From: JAMXLO01 sp963832895
GTDB taxonomy: Bacteria > Pseudomonadota > Alphaproteobacteria > Acetobacterales > Acetobacteraceae
Assembly: GCA_963832895.1 (NCBI GenBank)
Contig: CAWHVQ010000003.1
Location: 372,001-436,000, forward strand
Direction of reading: 5' to 3'
DNA: 64,000 nt
Position 1 is the first letter of the stretch, and the number at the start of each line of letters is the position of its first letter. The translations under genes were made by a program, and so were the position numbers. This document shows positions 1-9,737 of this stretch, piece by piece. The notes under the pieces are model-generated. The model saw only the letters and a program-made list of their open reading frames with translations. It was not told the DNA's origin and searched no databases.

Positions 1-182
1 CCGGCGCCGTTGCTCGCGCGTGACAGCAGCCGCGTGCCGAGTGTCGCCTCGAGACCGCGGATCTGGTGGCTCACGGCGGACGTGCTGACATGCAGCGCCA
101 GTGCCGCACGGGCGAATGAGCCGTGGCGCGCGACGGCAGCAAACGCACGCAGCGCCGCAAGGGGGGGAATGCGGTCGGTCAT
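1..182 (-). CDS. LysR-family transcriptional regulator, N-terminal fragment
   Basis: The reading frame starts at the ATG complementary to 180-182 and runs off the left edge, so only about 60 residues are seen. They read as the N-terminal winged helix-turn-helix of a LysR regulator: PPLAALRAFAAVARHGSFAR, then the recognition region STSAVSHQIRGLEATLGTRL. The pattern 'LRAF..VA..GSF..AA..L..S.SAVS.QI..LE..LG..L' is characteristic of the family. LysR proteins often control the divergent neighbour, here the ABC exporter starting at 278, but no operator (T-N11-A) was assigned. The effector-binding domain lies outside the window, so the ligand cannot be inferred. Confidence 0.85.
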   Translation of the reverse strand, partial: MTDRIPPLAALRAFAAVARHGSFARAALALHVSTSAVSHQIRGLEATLGTRLLSRASNGA

Positions 183-277
183 CGCTGTACAATATGACTC
201 AACAGCGGTTGAAAATCTCGCGTTTGCGCAACACCACCCGGGACGCTCAGGATGCGCCCGCATTCCAGGAGGCCGAC

Positions 278-3200
278 GTGCATTTCGATCTGAGACTGTG
301 GCGAATGACGCAGGGACTGCGGGGGCGCATCGTCCTCGGGATCCTGCTCGGCCTGCTCGCCCTCGCCGTCGGCATCGCGCGCTTCGTCTTCCTTGGCCAG
401 TTCCTTGCCAGGCTGTTCCGCGCGGCACCGACCGCCGAACTGGTCATACCGCTGCTCGGCATACTCGCCGCCATCCTGCTTCGCGCCTGGCTCGACGATC
501 TTCGAACCATGATCGCGCACCGGACCGCAGCCCGGGTGCAGGAGGCATTGCGGGTACGCCTGTACGACAAGATCGTCGCGCTCGGCCCGGTATGGTTCGG
601 TGCCGAACGCACCGGCGGCGTGATGCTGTCGATCGTCGACGGCGTCGAGCAGTTGCAGACCTTCTTCGGCCAGTACATTCCCCAGGTCTCGATCGCCGCC
701 TGCGCGCCGGTGGCAATCTTCGCCTTCATGGCGTTCTGGGATCTCCCCGTCGCCGCTGTGATGCTCTGCGCCGCGCTGTTCACTCTCATGGCACCGACTG
801 TCGTCCATAAGCGTACCGGCCTGGCATCGCGCGAGCGTCAGCAGGCGTTCAAGGCGTTCGGTGAGGAGTTCCTCGATGCGGTTCAGGGACTGCCGACACT
901 GAAGGCATTCGGCCAGAGCGGTGCGTTCGGCCGGATTCTCGCCGACAAGGCGCGCGCTCTGTCCGACAGCACCTTCCTCGGTACTCGGCACCAGCATACT
1001 GACCCGGGGCATCACCGACCTCGGCTGCGCCCTTGGTGCCGCCGCTGCGCTTGCGCTGGGTGCCTACCGCGTTCGCCACGGCGAGATGAGCCTGGAGGCG
1101 CTGTTGATCGTGCTGATGGCCGGCACGGAGATCTTTCGTCCGCTGCGCGATCTACGCACCGTGCTGCACCAGGGTCTCACCGGCCAGGCAGCAGCGGCCG
1201 GCATCAACGCGCTGCTGGATGAACCGGTCACTGCGCCAAGCGCGCCGGCCAACCCGGCGCACGTATTGACGCTCGCGCCCAGCATCGTCTTTGACGACGT
1301 GCAGTTTGCCTACCCCGGCGGCAGGCGTGCCGCGCACCAGGGATTGTCGTTCAGCATTGCCGCTGGCGAATGCGTCGGCGTGGTCGGTCCCAGCGGCTCA
1401 GGCAAGTCCACCGTTGTGCGCCTGCTGCTCCGCCTGCATGATCCGCAGAGCGGCGCGGTGCGCATCGGTGGGCAGGACCTGCGCGCGCTCGATCCGGATG
1501 CGGTGCGCAGGATGATCGCCGTCGTGGCGCAGGATACCCATCTGTTCCACGGCACGATCGAGGATAACCTGCGCCTCGGGCGGCCCGACGCCGACGAGAC
1601 CGACGTCGTAGCCGCCGCGCGTGCCGCCAACGCGCATGACTTCATCGAAGCCTTGCCCGACGGCTACCAAACGGTGATCGGCGAACGCGGAGCGCGCCTC
1701 TCGGGGGGCCAGCGTCAGCGCATCGCCATCGCCCGGGCGTTGCTGCGCGACGCGCCGATTCTGGTGCTCGACGAAGCGCTGTCATCGGTCGATGCAGAGA
1801 ATGAGGCGGTGATCCAGCAGGCGCTGGATCGCCTGATGGTGGGGCGCACCACACTGATCCTGGCGCATCGCCTCTCCAGCGTCATCAACGCCGACCGCAT
1901 TCTGGTGCTGCAAGAGGGCGTGGTGGCGCAGAGCGGTCGCCACGCGGAGCTGATCGCGCACGATGGCCCTTATCGTTGGTTGATGGGTCCGCAGCTCGCA
2001 GAACGAACCGACGCGATGGCACCGGTCGGCGATTTAGCTGCCCCAAGCAGCGCCCCAGTGGAAGACACCACCGCTGTCGTGCATGACATTGCCCAGGACG
2101 CCGCGGATGTCGGCTGGCCGGCGACGATCCGCACGCTGCTCGGGTTCATCCGCCCCTGGCGCAGGCAGCTTGCAATCACCGTCTCCTGCGGTGTCGGCCG
2201 TGTCATCGCCTTCATCGGCGTAGGTGTACTCGGCGCGCTGATCATCGCCGCGGTGCGCGCGAATGCGCCATCGCTGTTGCTGGTTGTGCTGCTGATCGCG
2301 GCAGCGCCGGTCACCGGCTTGCTGCACTGGCTCGAATCGTTTCTCGCCCACGACATGGCGTACCGGCTGCTCGCCGTGATGCGAGTCGATCTTTACCGCA
2401 AGCTTGATGCGCTTGCCCCCGCCTACCTGCTGAAGCGTCGCTCCGGCGACCTGGTCGCGTTGGCGACCCAGGATGTGGAGACAATCGAGTATTTCTACGC
2501 CCACACGGTCGCGCCTGCCTTCGTTGCGGTGCTGATCCCCGGTGCGGTGCTGGTGACGCTCGCCGTGGTTGCCTGGCCGCTCGCCCTGGCACTGCTGCCG
2601 TTCCTGGCCTATGCCGCCGGTTCGCCGGTACTGGGCCGGCGGCGCATCGACCGCCTCGCGTCCACCGCCCGCCGTGCTCTGGGTGAGCTCAGCGCACACG
2701 CGACGGAGACCATTCAGGGCCTGTCCGAACTGATCGCGTTCGAAGCGACGACGCGACGACGCGACGAATTCATGGCCTGCGTCCGGCAGTATCAGGCGAT
2801 GCGGCTCGTGTTGCTGCACGATCTCACGCGGCAGACCGTCGGTCTCGAAGTGGCGACTGGTCTCGGCGGACTGGCTGTCGCTGCAGTCGGCGCTTTCCTA
2901 GTCATGCACGGCTGGATGGCCCCCACATTGCTGCCGCTGCTGGTGCTGGTGTCGATCGCCGCCTTCCTGCCGGTATCCGAGATCGCTCAGGTCGGCCGTC
3001 AGCTTGCCGATACGATTGCATCCACACGGCGCCTGCACGTGGTGAATTCTGAACCGGTGGCGATTACCGACGGCCCGATGGTGCCCGTGGCGCCACGCGG
3101 CGGCTCTACCGTTGGCTTCGAGCATGTGCGCTTCACCTATCCGGGCCGGCAGCGTCCCGCGCTGGCGGATGCGGATTTCGATGTGCCCGCGAGCGCGACG

Positions 3201-3857
3201 GTCGCGCTGGTTGGACCCTCAGGGGCAGGCAAGACCACCATCGCTAATCTGCTGCTGCGCTTCTGGGACCCGGAACACGGTGCGATCACGCTGGACGGCG
3301 TCGATCTGCGCGAACTGACGCTGGATGGATTGCGCGGCCGCATCGCCCTGGTCGCGCAGGACACCTATCTGTTCAACGATACTCTGGAGGCGAATGTTCG
3401 CCTCGCCAAACCTGATGCGACACGTCAGGAGATCGAGACGGCACTTCGCCAGGCCGCACTTGCGGAGTTCGTGGCCGAGCTGCCGGATGGTCTGCGGACG
3501 CGGGTGGGCGAGCGTGGCGTGCAGCTTTCCGGTGGTCAGCGACAGCGTATCGCCATCGCGCGCGCCTTCCTGAAGGACGCGCCGATCCTGGTGCTCGACG
3601 AGGCCACGTCGCATCTCGACACGATCAGCGAGCAGCTTGTTCGGACTGCGCTCAGTGCGCTGATGGTAAACCGCACCACGATCGTGGTGGCGCATCGCCT
3701 GTCCACCATACAGGCAGCCGATGTCATCCTGGTGCTCAACGCCGGCCAGGTAATCGAGGCGGGAACGCATGCTGAACTATCCGCGCGCCGCGGGTTTTAT
3801 GCGCGGCTGGTCGAGCACCAGACCGCCGGCGTTGCGGAGCGTCAGGCGGCGAATTGA
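278..3857 (+). CDS. Double (TMD-NBD-TMD-NBD) ABC exporter, CydDC-like; frame break near 980
   Basis: One polypeptide of about 1192 residues (after removing one base) holds two exporter halves. The GTG at 278 is preferred because AGGAGG lies at 267-272; an upstream ATG at 194 has no ribosome site. Half 1 has membrane segments at about residues 20-300, then Walker A GPSGSGKS near 370, signature LSGGQRQR near 474 and Walker B ILVLDEALSS. Half 2 has membrane segments at about 620-900, Walker A GPSGAGKT near 978, a second LSGGQRQR near 1083 and ILVLDEATSHLD. The start and most of TMD1 are in one frame; from about 980 the rest continues one base on. Dropping one G of the GG at 980-981 joins them as TFLVLGTSILTRGITDLG. 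Fused CydD-CydC exporters of thiols/haem have this layout, but the substrate is inferred only; another exporter role is possible. Confidence 0.8.
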
Positions 3858-3884
3858 TCGCTGACGATAAGTCGCCGTAGCTGC

Positions 3885-4634
3885 CTACCGGTGCGCGATC
3901 GACACCGGCTCGCCCACTGGGTCCGCGGTGAGGAAACCTAGCGTCGCGCCTTCCAGCACAAGGCAGGTCATTTTGCCGCCGAACACCGCGCCCGTGTCGA
4001 TCGCGATTTGGTTATGCCGCACCACCGGTGCCTTCACCGGGGAGTGCCCGTGCACCACCACTGCGCCAAAGTCCATCTCGGAATACAGGAACGGCTGGCG
4101 CATGCGCAGCAGATCCTCGCGCATCTGCTGCTCCAGTGGCACACCGGGCCGCACGCCACCGTGGACAAAGAAATATCCGCCATCCCGATAGGTCATCGTG
4201 AGGTTGCGCAAGAAGTCGAGATGCTCCGAGGGCACGCATTCCGGCCAGCTTTCGCGTGGCGACTCTGGATCGATGCCGTAACTCTCAAGTGCCGGCCTGC
4301 CGCCTGTGAACAACCAGTCCGTCGCAGCCGGGCGATCGCCGGACAGTGCATGCAACATGGTATCATCATGATTGCCGAGTAGATTGACCACTGGGACGTC
4401 TGAAACCGGCGAACCTGCCAATAATCTCTGCAGCACGCCCGCGGTATCGATCCCGCGATCGACGTAGTCGCCGATATGCAGCAGCAGCGGCGCATCGATT
4501 GGCCGCCGCGCCAGATCCTCCGCGATGATCTCGTGCAGGTTGCCAAGCTGCACGTTGCAGCCATGAATGTCGCCGATGGCGTAGATGCGCCTTCCTTCCG
4601 GCAGCGTTGCAGGCGCGCGCGACAGCGTGATCAT
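3885..4634 (-). CDS. Metallophosphoesterase (calcineurin-like, PPP/ApaH type)
   Basis: A 249-residue protein with the full bacterial PPP-type motif set: GDIHG (about residue 22), GDYVDRG (about 56), GNHD (about 91), a later HGG, and VVHGHSPV near residue 194. These residues bind the two catalytic metals. Length and motif order fit the small bacterial serine/threonine phosphatase or diadenosine tetraphosphatase-like group; which phosphoester it hydrolyses cannot be told. No signal peptide is visible, so it is probably cytoplasmic. It is the last of the minus-strand run and is convergent with the ABC exporter, leaving only 27 bases between the stops. Confidence 0.85.
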   Translation of the reverse strand: MITLSRAPATLPEGRRIYAIGDIHGCNVQLGNLHEIIAEDLARRPIDAPLLLHIGDYVDRGIDTAGVLQRLLAGSPVSDVPVVNLLGNHDDTMLHALSGDRPAATDWLFTGGRPALESYGIDPESPRESWPECVPSEHLDFLRNLTMTYRDGGYFFVHGGVRPGVPLEQQMREDLLRMRQPFLYSEMDFGAVVVHGHSPVKAPVVRHNQIAIDTGAVFGGKMTCLVLEGATLGFLTADPVGEPVSIAHR

Positions 4635-4656
4635 AGTGGTGCGTTCTGTCCCTCTG

Positions 4657-5343
4657 TCAGCGTCGCGAGTGTCTCGGCACCCGACGGTGGGCGCGCTCGT
4701 ATACGATCATGCTGTCGAAGAAGCTGATCGCCTTCGTTGTGCGGCAGAACTCGGAAGCGGTATTTGCCAGCGTCTCGTTCTGATCGGTACCCAGGATCGA
4801 GAAGCTCTCCTGCTTGCTGGTCCATTCCATCAACTGAACGGTACGGGCGAAGGAAAACTGAAGGAAACTTTGCCGATCCTGGCGGTCCATGAAGGGCCCG
4901 CCCCACAGCGACGTGTGGGTATCCTCCACAAAGTATAGCCCGTCTTCGCTGAGCGCAGGATAGAGTTCCTCGAACGCCGTGATCTGCTGATTCGCAGTGT
5001 GTCCGCCATCGTCTATCACCAGATCCGGATTGCCAATCTCGCGTAACACCGACTGCAGGAACGAGCGGTCCTGCTGATCGCCGATGAACACCTTCGTGAT
5101 GATGTCCTCTTGCTGCTTTGCGTCAGGATTGATGTCGATGCCATAAATACGTGTCGCTGGGCCAAAATAGTGGCGCCACATCTCAACCGAGCCGCCGAGC
5201 TGGACGCCGATCTCGAGCACCACAGGGTTACTGCGACGAATCGGCGACAGAAAGCGGTCATAGATTTCGAAGTAGTGGTCCCATTTGTGCATCACCCTGC
5301 TGTTGTGGTGCTGGGCATAGAACGAATAAAGGTCGTTCATCAT
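4657..5343 (-). CDS. Class I SAM-dependent methyltransferase
   Basis: A 228-residue protein with a Rossmann methyltransferase core: motif I VVLEIGVQLGGSVEMWR (about 41-57), the second strand acidic residue in IYGIDINPD, and DLVIDDGGH followed by YPALSEDGLYFVEDTH. This arrangement resembles small-molecule or sugar O-methyltransferases of the CmcI/macrocin type, a family-level inference. GAGGGAAAG precedes the start. The gene is visibly poorer in G+C than its neighbours: counted 60-base lines starting at 5101, 5221 and 5281 hold 30, 31 and 29 G/C. This suggests acquisition from another source. No other polysaccharide or antibiotic genes lie beside it, so the acceptor is unknown. Confidence 0.75.
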   Translation of the reverse strand: MMNDLYSFYAQHHNSRVMHKWDHYFEIYDRFLSPIRRSNPVVLEIGVQLGGSVEMWRHYFGPATRIYGIDINPDAKQQEDIITKVFIGDQQDRSFLQSVLREIGNPDLVIDDGGHTANQQITAFEELYPALSEDGLYFVEDTHTSLWGGPFMDRQDRQSFLQFSFARTVQLMEWTSKQESFSILGTDQNETLANTASEFCRTTKAISFFDSMIVYERAHRRVPRHSRR

Positions 5344-5405
5344 CTTTCCCTCACCAGCTCACTGGCGGCTACCGCAGGCCTTGGCGGCCAGAGTGAACTT
5401 CATCG

Positions 5406-7214
5406 TTACACCGCAAGCAATGGCAAAATCACGCGGCTCGGGCGCTGGGCATCGACAAAGACCGTGTTTACGGCAATCCGTTTGCGCCGCGCCATCCCTT
5501 CAGGTTCTCCGGTATTCGGGTTCACGTCGAATTTTGGAAAGTTGCTGGATGAGACGTCCAGTCGGACCCGATGACCGGGCAGGAACAGGTTCGCCGTCGG
5601 GAACAGCGTGATCCGGATCTTGACCATCTCGCCCCGCGCACGAAGGCGCGGATGCGCCGGGTCTTCGGCATAGCGCAGGCGCAAAATCGCGTCGGTGAGG
5701 ATCATTGCGTAACCCTTGGGATAGTCGGCCGAGGGCGGATGCACGTCGATCAGCTTGGCGGTGAAGTCGGTATCCGGACCATCGGTGGCCACGAACAGCT
5801 CAGCCTCGATCGGACCAACCACCTGCAATGGCGCATCGAGTGGCTGTGTCTGGAACACCAGCACATCGCGGCGCGAGGCGAGTGGCAAGTAGGGCGGAGT
5901 GCAGCCGAAGAATTCCGGCCCTTCGGTCTGGTCCCACGCGCCGGCAAAGGCTACCGGCTCGAGACTGCTCATCGCCCCACCGATTGTCGGCACAGGATGC
6001 GATGGGTCGAAATCGTACGAGAGCGGCGTGGCGTCCGGGCCGGGCGGCGTACGGTCGAGCCGTCCATCCCCGTGCAGATGGAACGCAGCGAACTCGACGC
6101 CGGGCGGCGGCCAGTCGGTTGCGGTGATCCAGCGCCCACCATGCTCAAGTCGCCCGACCGCGTTGCGTCGCCCGCTGCCGCCACCCATGACGAAGATGCG
6201 CACCGTCGGCTCATCGAGGCGAGCGCCTCTCACAATGTGGTCGAAAAAGCGCAGGCGATATAGGCGCCAGTCGCCGGCCCAGGCGTCCAGCGCGGCGTCG
6301 GGACCGAACTCGACATCGCCGAAGCAGGTGTTGCTACGATCGCCATGCGTCCAGGGTCCAAGGATCAACCACTGCTGGCCACGTCCTGCGCGCTTCAGGC
6401 CGCTAAAGTTGCCGGTCGCGGTCAGCGGATATGGATCCCACCATGACGACATGTGCACACACGCGGCGCGGCTGTAGCGTCCATGCCAGCGCTCGGTGCA
6501 AATGCCGAGCTGTTGCCAGAACTCGTCAAATGCACCGTGCGTCCACTGGTCAAACAGATACGCTTCGTAGTCCGGATGATGGCACAGCGGCGAATGGCCG
6601 GGCTTCCACGGCATACGGGTGAACCACTCGCAGATGTCCTCGTTCGCCAGCGCTGCGCGCATCACGGGATCGGCCTGCGCCTCCGGCGAGGTGAGCGCGT
6701 TCTTGAACGCCCAGGTTGCCTGCTTGAGCTCAAAGACGCCCGACTGGCGAATGCCAGACTGCCACGAATTTACAAAGCCGCCGCAGTCCAACACCTGAGC
6801 GACCAGCCCTGGGGGATCCAGACAGCCCAGCGCAGCCTGTGTGTGCGCGGCGTAGGACAGCCCCATGGTGCAGATGCGACCGTCGCACCACGCCTGATCG
6901 CGCAGCCAGCCACAGGTGTCAAACCCATCCTCGCCGTCGGACAGGTATTTGACGAAGCGCCCCTCTGATCCGTAGCGGCCGCGCGTGTCCTGGTAAACGA
7001 CCGCATAGCCACGTTGGGTAAAATACGCGGCGACTTCGGCGCGCGAGGCGGGGGTGGAATTCCGAGCGGTGATCTCGCTGCGGCTGGTCTCCGCGCGGCC
7101 ATACGGCGTGCGTTCCATGATAACCGGGAAGGGGCCACCCCCATCGGGCAGATGCACATCGGTGGCGAGACGAATGCCGTCGCGCATTCGAACCATGTGG
7201 GTGACAGCTTCCAT
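5406..7214 (-). CDS. CocE/NonD-family hydrolase (peptidase S15-like)
   Basis: A 602-residue intact protein of the X-Pro dipeptidyl-peptidase/cocaine-esterase family. It has the N-terminal MVRMRDGIRLATDVHLP, the oxyanion-region YAVVYQDTRGRYGSEG, the nucleophile elbow CTMGLSYAAH (Ser is the catalytic residue in GxSYxA), the aspartate region and a C-terminal jelly-roll with RVRLDVSSSNFPKFDVNPNT, which is typical of the family. GGGAG precedes the ATG at 7214. It lies 43 bases after the peptide ABC importer genes on the same strand and is likely co-transcribed, which suggests it hydrolyses an imported peptide, amide or ester. Substrate not determinable from sequence. Confidence 0.88.
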   Translation of the reverse strand: MEAVTHMVRMRDGIRLATDVHLPDGGGPFPVIMERTPYGRAETSRSEITARNSTPASRAEVAAYFTQRGYAVVYQDTRGRYGSEGRFVKYLSDGEDGFDTCGWLRDQAWCDGRICTMGLSYAAHTQAALGCLDPPGLVAQVLDCGGFVNSWQSGIRQSGVFELKQATWAFKNALTSPEAQADPVMRAALANEDICEWFTRMPWKPGHSPLCHHPDYEAYLFDQWTHGAFDEFWQQLGICTERWHGRYSRAACVHMSSWWDPYPLTATGNFSGLKRAGRGQQWLILGPWTHGDRSNTCFGDVEFGPDAALDAWAGDWRLYRLRFFDHIVRGARLDEPTVRIFVMGGGSGRRNAVGRLEHGGRWITATDWPPPGVEFAAFHLHGDGRLDRTPPGPDATPLSYDFDPSHPVPTIGGAMSSLEPVAFAGAWDQTEGPEFFGCTPPYLPLASRRDVLVFQTQPLDAPLQVVGPIEAELFVATDGPDTDFTAKLIDVHPPSADYPKGYAMILTDAILRLRYAEDPAHPRLRARGEMVKIRITLFPTANLFLPGHRVRLDVSSSNFPKFDVNPNTGEPEGMARRKRIAVNTVFVDAQRPSRVILPLLAV

Positions 7215-7257
7215 TATGATGCTCCCAAGCGCCGCGTCAGCACGCCCAAAGCGTCCG

Positions 7258-8007
7258 TCATGGGTTGGTCTCCGGTTCTTCCAACTCGATGCTCAGTTCG
7301 CGCAGAGACGCTGTGTGCGGATGTCGGGTACGGCCCGCACGCAGGTCGTCCGCCGACAGCTGCTCCACCAGTTCTCCCGCCTCCATAACCCCGATGCGCG
7401 CGCAGAGATGCGCAACCACCGCAAGATTGTGGCTGACCAGGATGTAGGTCAGCCCGTGCGCCTGCTGCAGATCCATCAGCAGGTTCAAAACTTCGGCCTG
7501 TACCGAAACATCGAGCGCGCTCGTCGGTTCGTCGAGCAGCAGCACTTGCGGCTCCGCCATCAAGGCCCGCGCGATCGCGACACGCTGGCGCTGCCCCCCG
7601 GACAGCTGATGAGGATAACGAAAACGCACCAGGGCCGGCAGAGCCACTTCGTTGAGACCGCGCAGGATACGTCGTTCGACATTGTCCATGCCATGCACCA
7701 GCAGCGGCTCGGACAGCAGGCGATCTACCGTTTGACGCGGATGCAACGAACCGTACGGGTCCTGAAAGACCATTTGCACGCGACGATAGAATTCCTTCGA
7801 GCGCCGAGGGGAAAGCGTATTGCCATCAATCGACATTCGGCCAGTCCAGAGCGGATTGAGTCCCGATATCGCGCGCAGCACGGTCGATTTGCCGGAGCCC
7901 GATTCGCCTACCAGACCGAAGCTTTCGCCACGCGCCACTCTGAACGATACGGACTTCACCGCCTCGATGCGGCCGAAGCGAACCGAGAGGCCATCGACCT
8001 CTATCAT
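7258..8007 (-). CDS. Peptide/nickel-type ABC importer ATPase, DppF/OppF-like
   Basis: A 249-residue nucleotide-binding subunit. Visible motifs are Walker A GLVGESGSGKST, Q-loop VQMVFQDPYGSLHPRQT, signature LSGGQRQRVAIARAL, Walker B VLLLDEPTSALD and the H-loop VSHNLAVVAHLC. The FQDPYxSLxPR Q-loop is typical of the second ATPase of Dpp/Opp systems. The frame stays open upstream to 8079, but the ATG at 8007 forms an ATGA overlap with the stop of the preceding ATPase and has GGAG four bases before it, so 8007 is chosen. It works as a heterodimer with the neighbouring ATPase on the inner face of the membrane. Confidence 0.88.
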   Translation of the reverse strand: MIEVDGLSVRFGRIEAVKSVSFRVARGESFGLVGESGSGKSTVLRAISGLNPLWTGRMSIDGNTLSPRRSKEFYRRVQMVFQDPYGSLHPRQTVDRLLSEPLLVHGMDNVERRILRGLNEVALPALVRFRYPHQLSGGQRQRVAIARALMAEPQVLLLDEPTSALDVSVQAEVLNLLMDLQQAHGLTYILVSHNLAVVAHLCARIGVMEAGELVEQLSADDLRAGRTRHPHTASLRELSIELEEPETNP

Positions 8008-8834
8008 GTCTCCAGCCACGACGCATCGCGCTTCATCACTGTCAGCCGTTTCTGCCTGTGGCTGAGCGTCGGCAGGCATTCCAGCAGGCCACGTGTATAC
8101 GGATGTCGCGCACGCGTCAGATCGGCAGCGGCGAGTTCCTCGACCACGCGTCCGGCGTACATCACAGCGACTCGGTCACAGAAATGCGAAACCAGCGGGA
8201 GATCGTGGCTGATCAGGATCAGGCCCATGCCACGACGCGATACCAGGTCCTCGATCAGGCGCAGAATCTCCGCCTGCACGCTGGCATCGAGGGCACTGGT
8301 CGGTTCGTCCGCTATCAGCAATTCAGGATCAGGGGCCAGCATCATAGCGATCATCACGCGTTGTCCCATGCCCCCCGAAAGCTCGTGTGGATAGGCGCCC
8401 GCAACGCGTTTCGGATCGCGAATCTGCACCTGTGCCAGCAGGTCGATCGCCGCCTCCTCGGCCAGCCTTCGGCTACCGCCACGATGCACGCGCCAGGCCT
8501 CGGCGATCTGCGCGCCGGCGGTCATCACGGGATTGAGCGAGAATTTCGGGTCCTGTAGAATGAGTTCGGCGCGTGCCCCGCGTATCCGCCGGAGCGTGGC
8601 CTCATCGGCACGCAGCACATCGATGTTGTCGAATGCCAGTTTCTCGGCACTGACGATTGCATTGGATGGCAGCAGGCGTAGGATCGAACGCGCTGTCAGC
8701 GACTTGCCCGAACCCGATTCGCCCACAATGCCAAGTTTCTCCTGGCCGAGCGTCAGGGAAACATTCAGAACGGCGTCGGACAGACCGGTGGCGGTGGGAA
8801 ACTGGATGCGCAGATTGCAGACCTCGACCAGCAT
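8004..8834 (-). CDS. Peptide/nickel-type ABC importer ATPase, DppD/OppD-like
   Basis: A 276-residue ATPase with Walker A GIVGESGSGKSLTARSIL, signature LSGGMGQRVMIAMML, Walker B LLIADEPTSALD and H-loop ISHDLPLVSHFC. ADEPTSALDASVQAEIL is typical of the Dpp/Opp D subunit. The C-terminal region is short; the Cys-rich cluster seen in some DppD proteins is not obvious. It directly abuts the permease gene (8835) and overlaps the next ATPase by four bases, indicating one operon with translational coupling. Confidence 0.88.
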   Translation of the reverse strand: MLVEVCNLRIQFPTATGLSDAVLNVSLTLGQEKLGIVGESGSGKSLTARSILRLLPSNAIVSAEKLAFDNIDVLRADEATLRRIRGARAELILQDPKFSLNPVMTAGAQIAEAWRVHRGGSRRLAEEAAIDLLAQVQIRDPKRVAGAYPHELSGGMGQRVMIAMMLAPDPELLIADEPTSALDASVQAEILRLIEDLVSRRGMGLILISHDLPLVSHFCDRVAVMYAGRVVEELAAADLTRARHPYTRGLLECLPTLSHRQKRLTVMKRDASWLET

Positions 8835-9737
8835 CTATCGCTGACGCGGATCCAGCACGTCGCGCATCCCGTCGCCGAGTAGGTTGAACGCCAGCGACGC
8901 GACGAAGATTGCGATGCCTGGGATTGTCGGCACCCACCACTGATCCAGGATGAATGCGCGCGACGATGCAATCATCGTACCCCATTCCGGCATCGGCGGC
9001 TGCGCGCCCATGCCGAGGAAACCGAGCGCTGCCGCGGTCAGAATAATGCCGCTCATGTCCAACGTCATGCGTACGATCACGCTGGACATGCACAGTGGCA
9101 TGATGTGGCGCAGGATGATACGACCGCTCGTCGCGCCGGTCAGACGCACCGCGGCGATGAAGTCAGTGCCTCGTACAGTCAATGTATCGGCGCGCGCCAG
9201 CCGTGCGTAGGGCGGCCACGCAGTCAGCGCAATGGCGATGACCGCACTGGTGACGCCAGGCTTCAATGCCGCGACAAAGGCCAGTGCGAGCACCAGGCGC
9301 GGAAATGCCAGGAATACGTCGGTCACGCGCATCAGCACGCGGTCCGCGAATCCACCGAGGTAACCGGCGATGCTGCCAACCGCCAACCCGACGGGTGCCA
9401 CCAACAGAACGACGGCCACAACCATGCCGAGCGTCACGCGGCCGCCGTACAGGATGCGCGCGTAGATGTCGCGACCCAGCTCGTCCGTACCAAGCCAATG
9501 TGCAAACGATGGCGGCGCCAGGCGCCCCGCGAGATCCTGAGCACTGGGATCCTGCAATGCGAGCAACGGCGCGGCGAGTGAGGCCACAATCATAATTGCA
9601 ACTGTCACCAGTCCTGCCATCGCGAGGCCATTGGCGCGGAATTGCAGCCAGCCGCGATAACGCCGTACCCACGCGGCCTGCACACGCGACGCAGGCGTCT
9701 CGCTGAGCAACCATTCGCGCGATAGGACTCCGCTCAC
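8835..9737 (-). CDS. Peptide/nickel-type ABC importer permease, DppC-like
   Basis: A 300-residue membrane protein. The N-terminal cytoplasmic stretch is followed by a hydrophobic segment at about 36-60 (MAGLVTVAIMIVASLAAPLL), the conserved HWLGTDELGRDIYARILYGGR and several further membrane segments. The EAA-like coupling region is present around VRLTGATSGRIILRHIMP. LGTDxxGRDxxSR is the hallmark of the DppC/OppC permease. Its start overlaps the end of the partner permease by four bases. It forms the pore together with the DppB-like subunit. Confidence 0.88.
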   Translation of the reverse strand: MSGVLSREWLLSETPASRVQAAWVRRYRGWLQFRANGLAMAGLVTVAIMIVASLAAPLLALQDPSAQDLAGRLAPPSFAHWLGTDELGRDIYARILYGGRVTLGMVVAVVLLVAPVGLAVGSIAGYLGGFADRVLMRVTDVFLAFPRLVLALAFVAALKPGVTSAVIAIALTAWPPYARLARADTLTVRGTDFIAAVRLTGATSGRIILRHIMPLCMSSVIVRMTLDMSGIILTAAALGFLGMGAQPPMPEWGTMIASSRAFILDQWWVPTIPGIAIFVASLAFNLLGDGMRDVLDPRQR

